From positions 1-64,000 of the forward strand of contig DATDJI010000060.1 of the NCBI GenBank assembly GCA_036520615.1: a stretch of 64,000 bases of DNA, in the 5' to 3' direction. Source of the DNA: CAMCXE01 sp036520615. Its GTDB lineage: Bacteria > Pseudomonadota > Gammaproteobacteria > Pseudomonadales > Cellvibrionaceae. The notes under the pieces were generated by a model. It was not told the origin of the DNA. It saw only the letters and a program-made list of their open reading frames with translations, and did no database searches. Shown in pieces: positions 36,035-45,361 of this stretch (positions are counted from its first letter, which is position 1; each line of letters starts with the position of its first letter). A program made the position numbers and the translations under genes.

Positions 36035-37633
36035 ATGAGCGAGAGTTTTGCAGAGTTATTTGAAGAGAGTCTAAAAACCGTTGATATGGTGCCCGGTAGC
36101 ATTGTGACCGGTGTAGTCATCGATATAGATAAAGAATGGGTAACGGTACATGCGGGCTTAAAATCCGAAGGTGTTATTCCTGCGGAACAGTTTTACGATG
36201 AAAACGGCAACCTAAACCTAAGCATTGGTGACGAAGTCCAAGTGGCTTTGGAAACTGTCGAAGATGGTTTTGGTGAGACGCGTCTTTCGCGTGAAAAAGC
36301 CAAGCGTGCAGAATCTTGGAAAGTACTCGAATCCGCCCACGCCGCTGAAGAAGTGGTTAAGGGTATTATTAACGGTAAGGTTAAAGGCGGCTTCACTGTG
36401 GATGTGGCCGGTATTCGCGCCTTCTTACCTGGCTCTTTAGTGGATGTTCGTCCAGTACGTGAGACGACCCATTTAGAGGGCAAAGAGCTTGAATTTAAAG
36501 TGATCAAGCTCGATCAAAAACGCAATAACGTAGTAGTTTCTCGCCGTGCTGTTATGGAGCAAGCCAACTCCGACGAGCGTGATGAATTGCTCGCTACACT
36601 GCAAGAAGGTATGGCTGTTAAGGGTGTGGTTAAAAACCTTACCGATTACGGTGCCTTCGTTGACTTGGGCGGTGTAGATGGTTTGTTGCACATTACCGAT
36701 ATGGCTTGGAAGCGTATTAAGCATCCAAGTGAGATCGTAACTGTTGGCGATGAAATCGAAGTTAAAGTATTGAAGTTCGATCGTGAGCGCAACCGCGTAT
36801 CCCTTGGCCTTAAACAATTGGGCGATGATCCATGGGCTGCGATCACTCAGCGTTACCCTGAAGGCGCCAAAGTTAAAGCGCGCATTACGAACCTGACTGA
36901 CTACGGCTGTTTCGCTGAAATCGAAACTGGTGTCGAAGGCTTGGTACACGTTTCTGAAATGGATTGGACCAACAAAAACATTCACCCAAGCAAAGTTGTG
37001 CAATTAGGCGACGAAGTTGAAGTGATGATTTTGGATATTGATGAAGAACGTCGTCGTATTTCTTTAGGCATTAAACAATGCCAAGAAAACCCATGGGATG
37101 CTTTCTCTAAACAGTTTGCTAAAGGCGATAAAATCTCCGGCAAAATCAAATCTATCACTGATTTCGGTATTTTCATCGGCTTGGATGGTGGTATCGACGG
37201 CCTTGTTCACCTGTCTGATATTTCTTGGAATGAAACCGGTGAAGAAGCCGTGCGTAAATTCAAGAAAGGCGACGAGCTGGAAACAGTGGTACTTGCCATT
37301 GACCCTGAGCGTGAGCGTATCTCTTTAGGTATTAAACAACTTGAGCAAGATCCTTTTACTGTTTACGTCGGAACTTACGACAAAGGCAGCATTGTTAAGG
37401 GTACAGTTAAAGAAGTTGATGCCAAGGGCGCGATCATTGTATTAGCGGATGATGTTGAAGCTACGTTAAAAGCTTCTGACTTAAGCCGTGAGAAAGTTGA
37501 AGATGCACGTAATGTGTTGAAAGAAGGTGAAGTGATTGAAGCTAAAATCACGAACGTCGATCGCAAAAACCGCACTATTCTGCTTTCTGTAAAAGCAAAA
37601 GATGTAGATGACGAGAAGAGTTCAATTAAATAG
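36035..37633 (+). CDS. rpsA: 30S ribosomal protein S1, C-terminal tail cut by an in-frame TAG
   Basis: Brings mRNA to the ribosome. 532 residues with six S1 domains (for example VKNLTDYGAFVDLGGVDGLLHITDM, split, near 200-225). The last domain ends with NRTILLSVKAKDVDDEKSSIK and then TAG at 37631-37633. The same frame continues open for 26 codons to TAA at 37712-37714 and reads APATIGDLIKAQIES near its end, the motif that closes S1 in pseudomonad-type bacteria. So the natural C-terminus appears to lie beyond the TAG. The protein without it keeps all six domains and should still work. See findings. Confidence 0.97.
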   Translation: MSESFAELFEESLKTVDMVPGSIVTGVVIDIDKEWVTVHAGLKSEGVIPAEQFYDENGNLNLSIGDEVQVALETVEDGFGETRLSREKAKRAESWKVLESAHAAEEVVKGIINGKVKGGFTVDVAGIRAFLPGSLVDVRPVRETTHLEGKELEFKVIKLDQKRNNVVVSRRAVMEQANSDERDELLATLQEGMAVKGVVKNLTDYGAFVDLGGVDGLLHITDMAWKRIKHPSEIVTVGDEIEVKVLKFDRERNRVSLGLKQLGDDPWAAITQRYPEGAKVKARITNLTDYGCFAEIETGVEGLVHVSEMDWTNKNIHPSKVVQLGDEVEVMILDIDEERRRISLGIKQCQENPWDAFSKQFAKGDKISGKIKSITDFGIFIGLDGGIDGLVHLSDISWNETGEEAVRKFKKGDELETVVLAIDPERERISLGIKQLEQDPFTVYVGTYDKGSIVKGTVKEVDAKGAIIVLADDVEATLKASDLSREKVEDARNVLKEGEVIEAKITNVDRKNRTILLSVKAKDVDDEKSSIK

Positions 37634-37733
37634 CTAAAACAAACCGAGCAAGTAGCTCCTGCTACCATCGGTGATTTAATTAAGGCTCAAATTGAAAGTC
37701 AACAAAATCAATAATTGTTGATTGGTAATACCT

Positions 37734-37760
37734 AAGGCGGCCAAGTGGCCGCCTTTTTTT
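37734..37760 (+). terminator. Intrinsic terminator after rpsA
   Basis: AAGGCGGCC aagt GGCCGCCTT with a long T-run. It lies 19 nt after the second (TAA) stop, which fits the longer S1 reading frame. Confidence 0.92.
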
Positions 37761-37851
37761 ATGGGCGCATTCTTTGGCAAAATCGCACGCACACGGATAC
37801 AGCGAATCCAAAGTAACTTAAGTAGGTGGCAAACTATATTGGAGCTATCAA

Positions 37852-39195
37852 ATGGTTAATCAACCGGGGATCATTAAAGCTAAGACAGCCACATTAAATG
37901 AAGAACACTGTCAGTCATATTGCACGGCCTCAGAGACTAATAACGAAACGAATGTAAACGCAGACAGGTTAAATCGTGATTGTTTTTGTAAGACGTTTGA
38001 TCGCGAAAAATTTACCGCAATATTAAATAGTGATGAGCTGAATCAGGATTTGCTGCTTACTCATCCTCAGCTCTTTTCTAATACCGCTGTATTTATTTCG
38101 CCGGATCAATTGGATTTTATGCGTAAGCTTATTACTGCAGTGGAAGAGGTTGTTGCACTGCCGTCGTATCGGCACCATGTATCAACGCAGAGCTGCGTAA
38201 ACGCTTTGTATGACCCCGGCACGTCGGGTGTTTTCATGGGGTATGATTTTCATGTAAGCAGTGAAGGTCCAAAAATTATCGAGATAAATACAAACGCCGG
38301 TGGAGCATTTTTAAATTCGACGTTAATAAAAGCGCAAACGGCTTGTTGTGCGGCAGACGATAGTTTGTCCTTCGCACCAGGAAATATCGATGAGCGCATT
38401 ATTGCTATGTTTCTGCACGAATGGAGTTTGCAGCGTAAATCGCAGAGACTGCACCGAATAGCAATTGTTGATAAGGCTCCGCAGCAACAATTTTTATACC
38501 CCGAATTTAAGATGGCGCAGCGTTTGTTTGTACAGCACGGCATAGAGACAATTATTGCAGCTCCAGAGGAGCTGACCTATAAAGAGGGCCAATTGTTTTA
38601 TAAAAATATTGTTATTGATCTAGTCTACAACCGCTTGACAGATTTTCTGTTAACCGAGCTATCCCACCAACATTTATTCGATGCATACCATGCAGGTGCT
38701 GTCGTACTAACTCCAAGCCCCCGTCATTACGCGCTGTACGCGGATAAGCGCAACCTTACGATACTAAGCGACGAGGTGGCGCTTAAGCAGCTGGGTGCTA
38801 AACAACAACAAATTGATATTTTGACACGAGGTATTCCTAAAACCGAAAAAGTGACCGCCGTAAATGCGCAGGAATTATGGCAAAATCGAAAACATCTTTT
38901 TTTCAAGCCTGCCGCTGGATTTGGCAGCCGCGCCGCCTATCGTGGGGATAAGTTAACTAAGGGTGTCTGGGAAAATATTCAGCAGGGCCAGTATGTTGCG
39001 CAGGCATTAATAATTCCTAGCGAACGAGCCGTGCTCGTCGGCGATACCGAGCATATAGCGTTAAAAATGGATATTCGCGCATACGTCTACGAAGGTGATA
39101 TTCAGTTACTGGCCGCACGATTATATCAAGGGCAAACTACTAATTTTCGTACAGAGGGCGGTGGATTTGCACCTGTGTACATAACTGACAACTAA
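37852..39195 (+). CDS. ATP-grasp-like protein of unknown substrate
   Basis: 447 residues, not assigned to a known pathway. A glutathione-synthetase-like ATP-grasp fold is suggested by the order FMGYDFHVSSEGPKIIEINTNAGG (middle), DKRNLTILSDE, HLFFKPAAGFGSRAAYRGDKL (nucleotide-binding Lys and Gly-rich loop), ALKMDIRAYVY and LYQGQTTNFRTEGGGFAPVY (metal-binding Asn/Asp region). The N-terminal 60 residues have a cysteine cluster (HCQSYC and DCFC). Such proteins ligate a carboxylate to an amine or thiol. It stands alone between rpsA and rsmE, so context gives no substrate. The place normally held by ihfB is next to it. Confidence 0.6.
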   Translation: MVNQPGIIKAKTATLNEEHCQSYCTASETNNETNVNADRLNRDCFCKTFDREKFTAILNSDELNQDLLLTHPQLFSNTAVFISPDQLDFMRKLITAVEEVVALPSYRHHVSTQSCVNALYDPGTSGVFMGYDFHVSSEGPKIIEINTNAGGAFLNSTLIKAQTACCAADDSLSFAPGNIDERIIAMFLHEWSLQRKSQRLHRIAIVDKAPQQQFLYPEFKMAQRLFVQHGIETIIAAPEELTYKEGQLFYKNIVIDLVYNRLTDFLLTELSHQHLFDAYHAGAVVLTPSPRHYALYADKRNLTILSDEVALKQLGAKQQQIDILTRGIPKTEKVTAVNAQELWQNRKHLFFKPAAGFGSRAAYRGDKLTKGVWENIQQGQYVAQALIIPSERAVLVGDTEHIALKMDIRAYVYEGDIQLLAARLYQGQTTNFRTEGGGFAPVYITDN

Positions 39196-39298
39196 AGCTG
39201 CCTAATGGATAGTTGTATTTGTTGATCCCAATAAACCATTACGCCTTTTCGGCATTTGAATCATTTTTTGTCGCTTGTTAAGAAAGCTAGTAGATAAC

Positions 39299-40012
39299 TT
39301 AAAATAATTTAGCCAATAAAACTGGAATAGCTGTTTCAACTCTTAATATCCGCTCACCTAGATGTACTTGAGAAAATCCATTTTGTAAAAATGCAGCGAT
39401 TTCATCATGTACAAATCCCCCTTCAGGCCCCACAGCGACTAAAGATTCTCCGGGCGGCAGGGAGGCTGCTTGTAACGCGCAGCCTGGATGGGCAAAAACT
39501 TTGTTTACATGGTTTTTGCAAAGCGTCGGTAATAAAGTTTGGGAGAATTCTCGCCAATTAGGGCAGAGGCTTACGAGTGGAATTTGCGTGGCTTTGGCTT
39601 GTTCAAGACCCAATTCTAATTGTTCGTTAATGGCGTCGGGTTTGAGTAATGGAGTTTGCCAAAAACTTTTTTCAACGCGCTCGCTGGCAATTAATATTAA
39701 ATGTTGAACACCCATTGTCGCGATAGTCTGTAGGCTGCGCTGTAGCATGCGTGGCCGTGGTAAGCCCAAAATAAGCGTGCAGGGTAGGGTAGGGGGCGGT
39801 TCCAACCATGATTCTAAAAGCTGTAACTCTGCATATTCTTTTGTTATGGATTCGATTATTGCTTGGCTGAGAAAGGAATTTTTAATGCCAATATTAATTA
39901 TTTTGCCTGGCGAAACTTTTAGTACCTCTTGCAAATGAGCCAGTTGCCGACCTTTGATTATGGCTCGATTAGGCGAGAGAAACTGGTGCTCATTTAATAG
40001 CAGAATATTCAT
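39299..40012 (-). CDS. rsmE: 16S rRNA m3U1498 methyltransferase RsmE
   Basis: 237 residues, SPOUT fold. GLPRPRMLQRSLQTIATMGVQHLIL and ERVEKSFWQTP in the centre, AVGPEGGF and LGERILRVETAIP at the knot that binds S-adenosylmethionine. Methylates N3 of U1498 in 16S rRNA. Convergent with the ATP-grasp gene, same strand as the tRNA-Arg. Confidence 0.95.
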   Translation of the reverse strand: MNILLLNEHQFLSPNRAIIKGRQLAHLQEVLKVSPGKIINIGIKNSFLSQAIIESITKEYAELQLLESWLEPPPTLPCTLILGLPRPRMLQRSLQTIATMGVQHLILIASERVEKSFWQTPLLKPDAINEQLELGLEQAKATQIPLVSLCPNWREFSQTLLPTLCKNHVNKVFAHPGCALQAASLPPGESLVAVGPEGGFVHDEIAAFLQNGFSQVHLGERILRVETAIPVLLAKLF

Positions 40013-40094
40013 AGGTAATTAAAATTTTATTAAATGTAGGAAACCCTAATAATGCAGGTAAGAAATGATGGGTGGAGATCGAGCTAACAAAAGA

Positions 40095-40169
40095 TGGCGT
40101 TCCCGATAGGAATCGAACCTATATCTAAGCCTTAGGAGGGCCTCGTTTTATCCATTAAACTACGGGAAC
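40095..40169 (-). tRNA. tRNA-Arg (anticodon CCT)
   Basis: On the minus strand the 75 nt fold into a cloverleaf: acceptor GTTCCCG pairs with CGGGAAC, the anticodon loop is CTCCTAA (anticodon CCT, reads AGG), the T arm contains GGTTCGATTCC, and CCA is encoded at the 3' end. No integrase or attachment duplication was seen next to it. Confidence 0.95.
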
Positions 40170-40237
40170 ATAAAGTAATTCTATCAACAATTCACACTAG
40201 AACACTAGCAAAAGGCTCAAGTGTGAAGGGGCGGGGC

Positions 40238-40270
40238 ATCACATGCTCGTCGTAACGCAGAGCATGTGAT
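40238..40270 (-). terminator. Hairpin directly after purB
   Basis: ATCACATGCTC / GAGCATGTGAT, 11 perfect pairs with an 11-nt loop, five nt after the purB stop. No T-run follows on the minus strand, so it may be an mRNA-stabilising or Rho-linked end. Confidence 0.6.
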
Positions 40271-40275
40271 TTATT

Positions 40276-41685
40276 TTAAGCACTGATTTTCTGTAACTGG
40301 CTGAGCAGCTCCAAAGCTTGTTGTTCGGCGTTGCCAATGTATGTGTTAGGTGTTAAAGCGCGCAATTGCGTTTTAGCTTCTGCTGGAATTTCAAGCTGCT
40401 CGACAAAAGTTTGCATTATTTCTGCGGTAATCTTTTGCCCGCGCGTGAGTGCTTTTAATTTTTCGTAGGGCTCTGCAATACCATAACGGCGCATCACTGT
40501 TTGAACCGGCTCGGCCATGACCTCCCAAGCTGAATCTAAATCGGCGGCGATCGCAGGGGTATTAATTTCCAATTTTCGAATTCCCTTCAACGTAGAGGCG
40601 TAAGCTATTTCACAATAACCAAAACCTACTCCCATATTGCGCAGTACGGTGGAATCGGTAAGGTCACGTTGCCAGCGCGATATGGGTAATTTTGCCGCCA
40701 TATGTTGCATAACGGCGTTGGCAAGGCCGAGATTGCCTTCGGAATTTTCAAAATCAATAGGATTTACTTTATGCGGCATCGTCGATGAGCCGACTTCGCC
40801 TGCAATGGTTTTTTGCTTAAAATAGCCTAACGAGATATAACCCCAAATATCGCGATTAAAGTCAATTAGAATTGTATTAAAGCGACAAACGGCATCAAAT
40901 AATTCAGCGATATAATCGTGTGGTTCTATTTGTGTGGTGTATGGATTAAAAGTTAACCCTAGTGACTCAATAAATTGACAGGCTTGTTCTTGCCAGTTAA
41001 TTGCAGGGTAGGCGCAGAGGTGCGCATTATAATTTCCCACCGCGCCATTAATTTTTCCGAGCATTTTAATCTGTTTGATTTGTTGAATTTGTCGCCCTAA
41101 GCGATACGCGACGTTGGCCATTTCTTTACCAATTGTTGTCGGCGAGGCGGTTTGGCCATGGGTGCGCGATAACATCGGCACTGCTGCGTAATCCTGGGCC
41201 ATAGCGGCAATCGAATCGGTTATTTGCTGCATGGCAGGGACCAATACCTGGTCGCGGCCTGCTTTTAACATCAGAGCATGGCTTAAATTATTAATATCTT
41301 CGCTAGTGCAGGCAAAATGCACAAACTCATTAATTTTTTCTAATTCGCTGTTGCCTTTAAAAGCTTCTTTAATAAAATATTCTACCGCTTTTACATCGTG
41401 GTTTGTCGTAGCCTCAATTTGTTTAATTGCCTCTGCATCTTTAAGGCTAAATTGCTCAACTAGACTTTCCAAAAACCCATTGGTTGCAGCTGAAAACGCT
41501 GGCACCTCAGCAATTGCCGGGTTCGCGGCTAACTGGCACAGCCAGCGAATTTCAACTTCTACGCGCGCGCGTATAAGGCCGAATTCGCTAAAAATAGCGC
41601 GCAGGGATGCGGTGCGGCTGCTGTAGCGACCATCCAGTGGGGAGACAGCTGTTAATGAAGATAAGGGAAGGGGGCTAGTTGGCAT
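40276..41685 (-). CDS. purB: Adenylosuccinate lyase
   Basis: Acts twice in purine synthesis (SAICAR to AICAR, adenylosuccinate to AMP). 469 residues, close to E. coli PurB throughout: LSSLTAVSPLDGRY at the start, TTNHDVKAVEYF, FACTSEDINNLSHALML, SRTHGQTASPTTIGKE with the catalytic His, and the signature GSSTMPHKVNPIDFENSEGN. An in-frame GTG at 41694 would add three residues. Last gene of the mnmA-hflD-purB block. Confidence 0.98.
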   Translation of the reverse strand: MPTSPLPLSSLTAVSPLDGRYSSRTASLRAIFSEFGLIRARVEVEIRWLCQLAANPAIAEVPAFSAATNGFLESLVEQFSLKDAEAIKQIEATTNHDVKAVEYFIKEAFKGNSELEKINEFVHFACTSEDINNLSHALMLKAGRDQVLVPAMQQITDSIAAMAQDYAAVPMLSRTHGQTASPTTIGKEMANVAYRLGRQIQQIKQIKMLGKINGAVGNYNAHLCAYPAINWQEQACQFIESLGLTFNPYTTQIEPHDYIAELFDAVCRFNTILIDFNRDIWGYISLGYFKQKTIAGEVGSSTMPHKVNPIDFENSEGNLGLANAVMQHMAAKLPISRWQRDLTDSTVLRNMGVGFGYCEIAYASTLKGIRKLEINTPAIAADLDSAWEVMAEPVQTVMRRYGIAEPYEKLKALTRGQKITAEIMQTFVEQLEIPAEAKTQLRALTPNTYIGNAEQQALELLSQLQKISA

Positions 41686-41701
41686 AAAATTCACTGTTTA
41701 A

Positions 41702-42349
41702 TTAATAGTTAACTATTTCACTCTTGGCGGCTTTAATTAAATCCTCCAGAGCTAGGGTAAGTTGTTTGCGATAAATAATAAAATGCCAGCGTTTGCCGCC
41801 GACTTGATGCCACAACATGGCGGAACGAATACTTGCTAATAATAGGCTTCTAATTTGATTGGCTAACCGAGGCTGCTGTAAATGGCTTGCTTCACCTACC
41901 ACCTGAATTCTAAAGTTAAACGTGCTTATGCTGTTGGTATAGGTTTCCGCTAAATTAGCCATAAGGTTTTCTGAGCATAATCCGAACATTTCCACTTGCT
42001 GCGCTGCTTTATCAAGTTTGGCTCCTATATCGGCAAGCATTTTTGGCTTTTTGCTCAATTTTTTTTGCAGATGTAACACACCCATACAGTAGCGCAATAA
42101 ATTGGCGTGCGCGGGGTTGCGTTGTTGGCTTAACAGGCTGTGCAAAATTTCCATACTGGTTAAAAGTGTGCTTAATTGCCCGTATACATCAAGCGTATCC
42201 TTAGGCTGACGTTTAAATAATGTTTGAATGCAGGGCTCCAATTCTGCATTAGTAATAGAGCCGTGTTTAGCGATTTTATCCACGAGAACTACAGCGTTAA
42301 TTACTCCTGAGAGGCTTAAGGCCATTTCCTGCCAGCGATTTAATTGCAC
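41702..42349 (-). CDS. hflD: High frequency lysogenization protein HflD homologue
   Basis: 215 residues, mostly helical. QEMALSLSGVINAVVLVDKIAKHG at the N-terminus and LVRYCMGVLHLQKKL-like segment in the middle (NLLRYCMGVLHLQKKLSKKP here) fit HflD. The start at GTG 42349 is preferred over TTG 42385 because AAGAGGT, overlapping the mnmA stop, is spaced correctly. Role outside phage lambda control is unclear; the gene is a constant neighbour of mnmA and purB in gammaproteobacteria. Confidence 0.9.
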   Translation of the reverse strand: MQLNRWQEMALSLSGVINAVVLVDKIAKHGSITNAELEPCIQTLFKRQPKDTLDVYGQLSTLLTSMEILHSLLSQQRNPAHANLLRYCMGVLHLQKKLSKKPKMLADIGAKLDKAAQQVEMFGLCSENLMANLAETYTNSISTFNFRIQVVGEASHLQQPRLANQIRSLLLASIRSAMLWHQVGGKRWHFIIYRKQLTLALEDLIKAAKSEIVNY

Positions 42350-42359
42350 CGAATACCTC

Positions 42360-43475
42360 TTATCTACAGTTAAATGCGTTGTCAATTACCGCACCGCCTA
42401 AACAGCGTGCACCCATATAAAATACAACTGACTGACCGGGAGTTATCGCACGTTGTGGTTGGTTAAATATAATTTTTAAGCTGTTGTCATTATCAAGCGC
42501 AACCGTACATTCTTGATCGGCTTGGCGATAACGTGTTTTTGCCGTGCAAGTAAATTCATTATTTGGTTTGATCGATGCGCCAAATTCAGCGTTTATCCAG
42601 TGTATTTGTGAGGCATTTAAACCATCGGCAAATAATAAAGGATGATCCTGCCCTTGTACGACGCGTAAAACATTCTGTGTAAGATCTTTTTCCGCCACAT
42701 ACCAAGGGGCCTCACCAGCACCTGCAACTCCTCCAATACCCAAACCTTGCCGCTGGCCAATCGTGTGGTACATCAAGCCTAAATGCTCACCTAAAATAGT
42801 GCCTTTTTCGTCTTGAATTGTGCCTGGCTGTGCGGGCAAATACTGCTGTAAAAAATCTTTAAAGCGCCGCTCGCCAATAAAACAAATACCGGTGCTGTCT
42901 TTTTTATTGTGCGTGACAAGATTTTGTTCTTCAGCAATTTTACGTACAGAAGGTTTTGCTATATCACCAATAGGAAATAACGTCTGCGCAAATTCAGTTT
43001 CGCCAACAGCATGTAAAAAATAACTTTGGTCTTTATTAGCGTCGAGTCCCTTTAATAAATGAGTCTGGCCATTGTGTTGAGCGGTGCGTGCGTAATGACC
43101 GGTAGCGATTTTATCGGCGCCTAGAATGCGGGCGTAGTCTAAAAATACTTTAAATTTTATTTCGCGATTGCAGAGAATATCGGGATTAGGTGTGCGGCCG
43201 GCACGGTATTCGGCGAGGAAATGCTCAAATACGTTATCCCAATAATCGGCGGCGAAATTAGCGGTATGCAGCTTAATTCCCAGCGTATCGCAGACCATTT
43301 GGGCGTCGGCTAAATCGGCCTTTGCACTGCAATATTCGGTACCGTCATCTTCATCCCAGTTTTTCATAAACAGCCCTTCCACCGTGTAGCCTTGCTGTTT
43401 TAGCAAATAAGCCGAGACAGAAGAGTCAACACCGCCGGACATGCCAACGATTACTTTGCACGATTTCTGGGACAT
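42360..43475 (-). CDS. mnmA: tRNA-specific 2-thiouridylase MnmA
   Basis: Adds sulfur to U34 of Lys, Glu and Gln tRNAs. 371 residues. P-loop GMSGGVDSSVSA at the N-terminus, catalytic Cys in NPDILCNREIKF and the second Cys in DSTGICFIGERRF, GHYARTA and the C-terminal barrel (AITPGQSVVFYMGARCLGGA). First gene of the mnmA-hflD-purB operon. Confidence 0.98.
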   Translation of the reverse strand: MSQKSCKVIVGMSGGVDSSVSAYLLKQQGYTVEGLFMKNWDEDDGTEYCSAKADLADAQMVCDTLGIKLHTANFAADYWDNVFEHFLAEYRAGRTPNPDILCNREIKFKVFLDYARILGADKIATGHYARTAQHNGQTHLLKGLDANKDQSYFLHAVGETEFAQTLFPIGDIAKPSVRKIAEEQNLVTHNKKDSTGICFIGERRFKDFLQQYLPAQPGTIQDEKGTILGEHLGLMYHTIGQRQGLGIGGVAGAGEAPWYVAEKDLTQNVLRVVQGQDHPLLFADGLNASQIHWINAEFGASIKPNNEFTCTAKTRYRQADQECTVALDNDNSLKIIFNQPQRAITPGQSVVFYMGARCLGGAVIDNAFNCR

Positions 43476-43501
43476 ACAACTACGCAGGATTGAGAGGGCG
43501 G

Positions 43502-44197
43502 CTATTCTACCCGATTTGGCGGCGGCGCGGCGGGGCTGTCTGCCAGTAATGCTTTTTCTTCCAGGCTTACCACACTGGGGTTGCTCGCAGGCAGCACGGC
43601 ACTTTTAACGCAATTGCGACCGACCCGTTTAGCTTCATATAAGAGCGCGTCGGTTTCTTCTATCCATTGAGCGAGGGATTTGGTGCTGTTAGGTAAAAAT
43701 GAAGAGACGCCAAAACTTGCGCGTACATCTATCTGCCCGCTGGCAAGTTGTAGAGGGTTTTCCACCAGCGCTTGGCGCACGCGCTCGGCTATTTGTTTGG
43801 CCACTAAAATGGGGGTTGAAGGTAAAATGACAGCGAATTCCTCGCCACCTTGGCGACAGGGAATATCCAATTTACGCACGGCGTTTTTTAATAGTTTGGC
43901 CAGGTGGATTAACGCTTGGTCGCCAATAGCATGACCATAACTGTCGTTGATCTGTTTAAAGTGGTCTATATCGAGAATAAAGAGGCTGGTCGGCAGCTGT
44001 GTACGCTGTGTGCGTTCGATTTCCTGATGCAGGCAGATCATCAAGTGACGCTGGTTAAAAAGCTGCGTTAAATTATCGGTACGCGTTTGTGCCGTAAGTT
44101 CTTGGACATGCGCTTCCAGCGCGATTAATCGTTGCATGACGGGGCACTGAGGTTCGCCAACGGGGCATTTGAGTTCACCAACGGGCAGCTGTGTCAT
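43502..44197 (-). CDS. Diguanylate cyclase (GGDEF domain)
   Basis: Makes c-di-GMP. 231 residues from ATG at 44197 (GAGGA about eight nt upstream). A short N-terminal part with a coiled coil (MQRLIALEAHVQELTAQT) is followed by one GGDEF domain: TDNLTQLFNQRHL, FILDIDHFKQINDSYGHAIGD and the active motif GGEEF. The inhibitory site RxxD is present as RKLD five residues before GGEEF, so product feedback is expected. N-terminal CPVGEPQCPV carries a repeated Cys-Pro-Val, possibly metal- or redox-sensing (inference). No membrane segment seen: a cytosolic enzyme. Confidence 0.9.
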   Translation of the reverse strand: MTQLPVGELKCPVGEPQCPVMQRLIALEAHVQELTAQTRTDNLTQLFNQRHLMICLHQEIERTQRTQLPTSLFILDIDHFKQINDSYGHAIGDQALIHLAKLLKNAVRKLDIPCRQGGEEFAVILPSTPILVAKQIAERVRQALVENPLQLASGQIDVRASFGVSSFLPNSTKSLAQWIEETDALLYEAKRVGRNCVKSAVLPASNPSVVSLEEKALLADSPAAPPPNRVE

Positions 44198-44754
44198 TGG
44201 GAGTGTCCTCGTTCTACTGAAGTGCAATTTCTGGCGGCATATTAGCAGCCTGTAATAGCCTTTGGTGGACAAAATGCTAATTTTCGCGGCAAGTTTTGCG
44301 GGGTGTCTTCGCGGATTCTCTTCAGTATCGGGAAGGCCATGACGCCAGACGATGTTTAAAATCTGGCTCGTTGGAAGGCTTGAAGAATTTTGCGGCGGAA
44401 ATCTGCGGACGGTTAAATCGGCTGTGTGGCATTAAATCGACGTGTGTTTCGGCTTGGCGCGACCTGCGTCGGCCTACATAAAATATTCTGGGCTCAAACA
44501 CATAACAATAAGCGGATAACTATTTTACTAATAGTTGCTGATTGCCAGATGCCTAGACATTCGAATTATTTACCAGGTGCGCAAAAATTAAGTTTTTACT
44601 CGCGTTATTTGTATTGCCTGGAATACTTATTTAATGCTCAGATTTTAATTTTTTATCAGCAGCCTAATTTTTACTATTGCCTGGCTTTGATCTACATCCA
44701 TGTAGAATCCCTTATTATGCTGGCTACAAAAAGCGAGTGGCTTTGAAGTTGTTT
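44198..44754. other. Intergenic region without recognised gene
   Basis: About 560 nt. Two short plus-strand frames (44296-44481 and 44426-44746) have neither ribosome sites nor recognisable sequence. The right half is AT-rich. Probably holds the promoter of the diguanylate cyclase. Confidence 0.4.
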
Positions 44755-45114
44755 TTAGCTCTTCTTTAAATTCACTTTAATATATTCGACGTGGCCACTG
44801 CACTGTTCGGAAGCTTGGGTTACGCTTACCTCTTTTGTCCAAAGGTTATAGCCGGGCTTTTCTACAGTGACTTTGAATGTGCCCGTATAACTAAGCGCAA
44901 CATTAGTATCTTTATCCTCACATTGTTCCGTTTGAATACTCTCACCTTTAAATACTTGCATATCATCTGCTGCATTGACTTTAAATCCACATATGCGCGC
45001 GCCGGTAGATTCGTCATACACCGCTACCGATAGAGATGGATAAAAAATCGCACCACAGCAGCCGTATAACATTCCTGTTAATACTGTTATAAAAACACAG
45101 GTTATAAGTTTCAT
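44755..45114 (-). CDS. Hypothetical lipoprotein with carboxypeptidase-regulatory-like domain
   Basis: 119 residues. The lipobox LYGC at residues 16-19 after MKLITCVFITVLTGM marks a lipoprotein. The remainder, with VAVYDESTGARICGFKVNA and FKVTVEKPGYNLWTKEVSV, resembles the CarboxypepD_reg-like beta sandwich found in surface lipoproteins. Two further Cys pairs possible. Function unknown. It stands alone. Confidence 0.6.
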   Translation of the reverse strand: MKLITCVFITVLTGMLYGCCGAIFYPSLSVAVYDESTGARICGFKVNAADDMQVFKGESIQTEQCEDKDTNVALSYTGTFKVTVEKPGYNLWTKEVSVTQASEQCSGHVEYIKVNLKKS

Positions 45115-45361
45115 TATTATGCCTCTTCGCTTGTATTATTAGGTTGCGTCACACAATTGAGTCTGTGCACCTTGCGAGAATGGCAAATGCCTGTGGTGGG
45201 TTATATACGTAAAATTACGTATTTAGCAGGATGTGTGAGCCGCGTCACGTATAATTTACTCGCATACCACGGTAGCACTTGCCAGGCAAATAAATGGTTA
45301 TCTAATTTTTAGAGGAAGAGGGGCGGCGTATTTAACGGATATTTAATAGCCCGAGTGCTCG

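Noticed and set aside
40095..40169. tRNA-Arg gene as possible integration site of an island
   Set aside because: No integrase, no repeated 3' end of the tRNA and only housekeeping genes on both sides.
44296..44746. Two overlapping short plus-strand frames in the gap before the lipoprotein
   Set aside because: No ribosome sites, odd composition and no family likeness.
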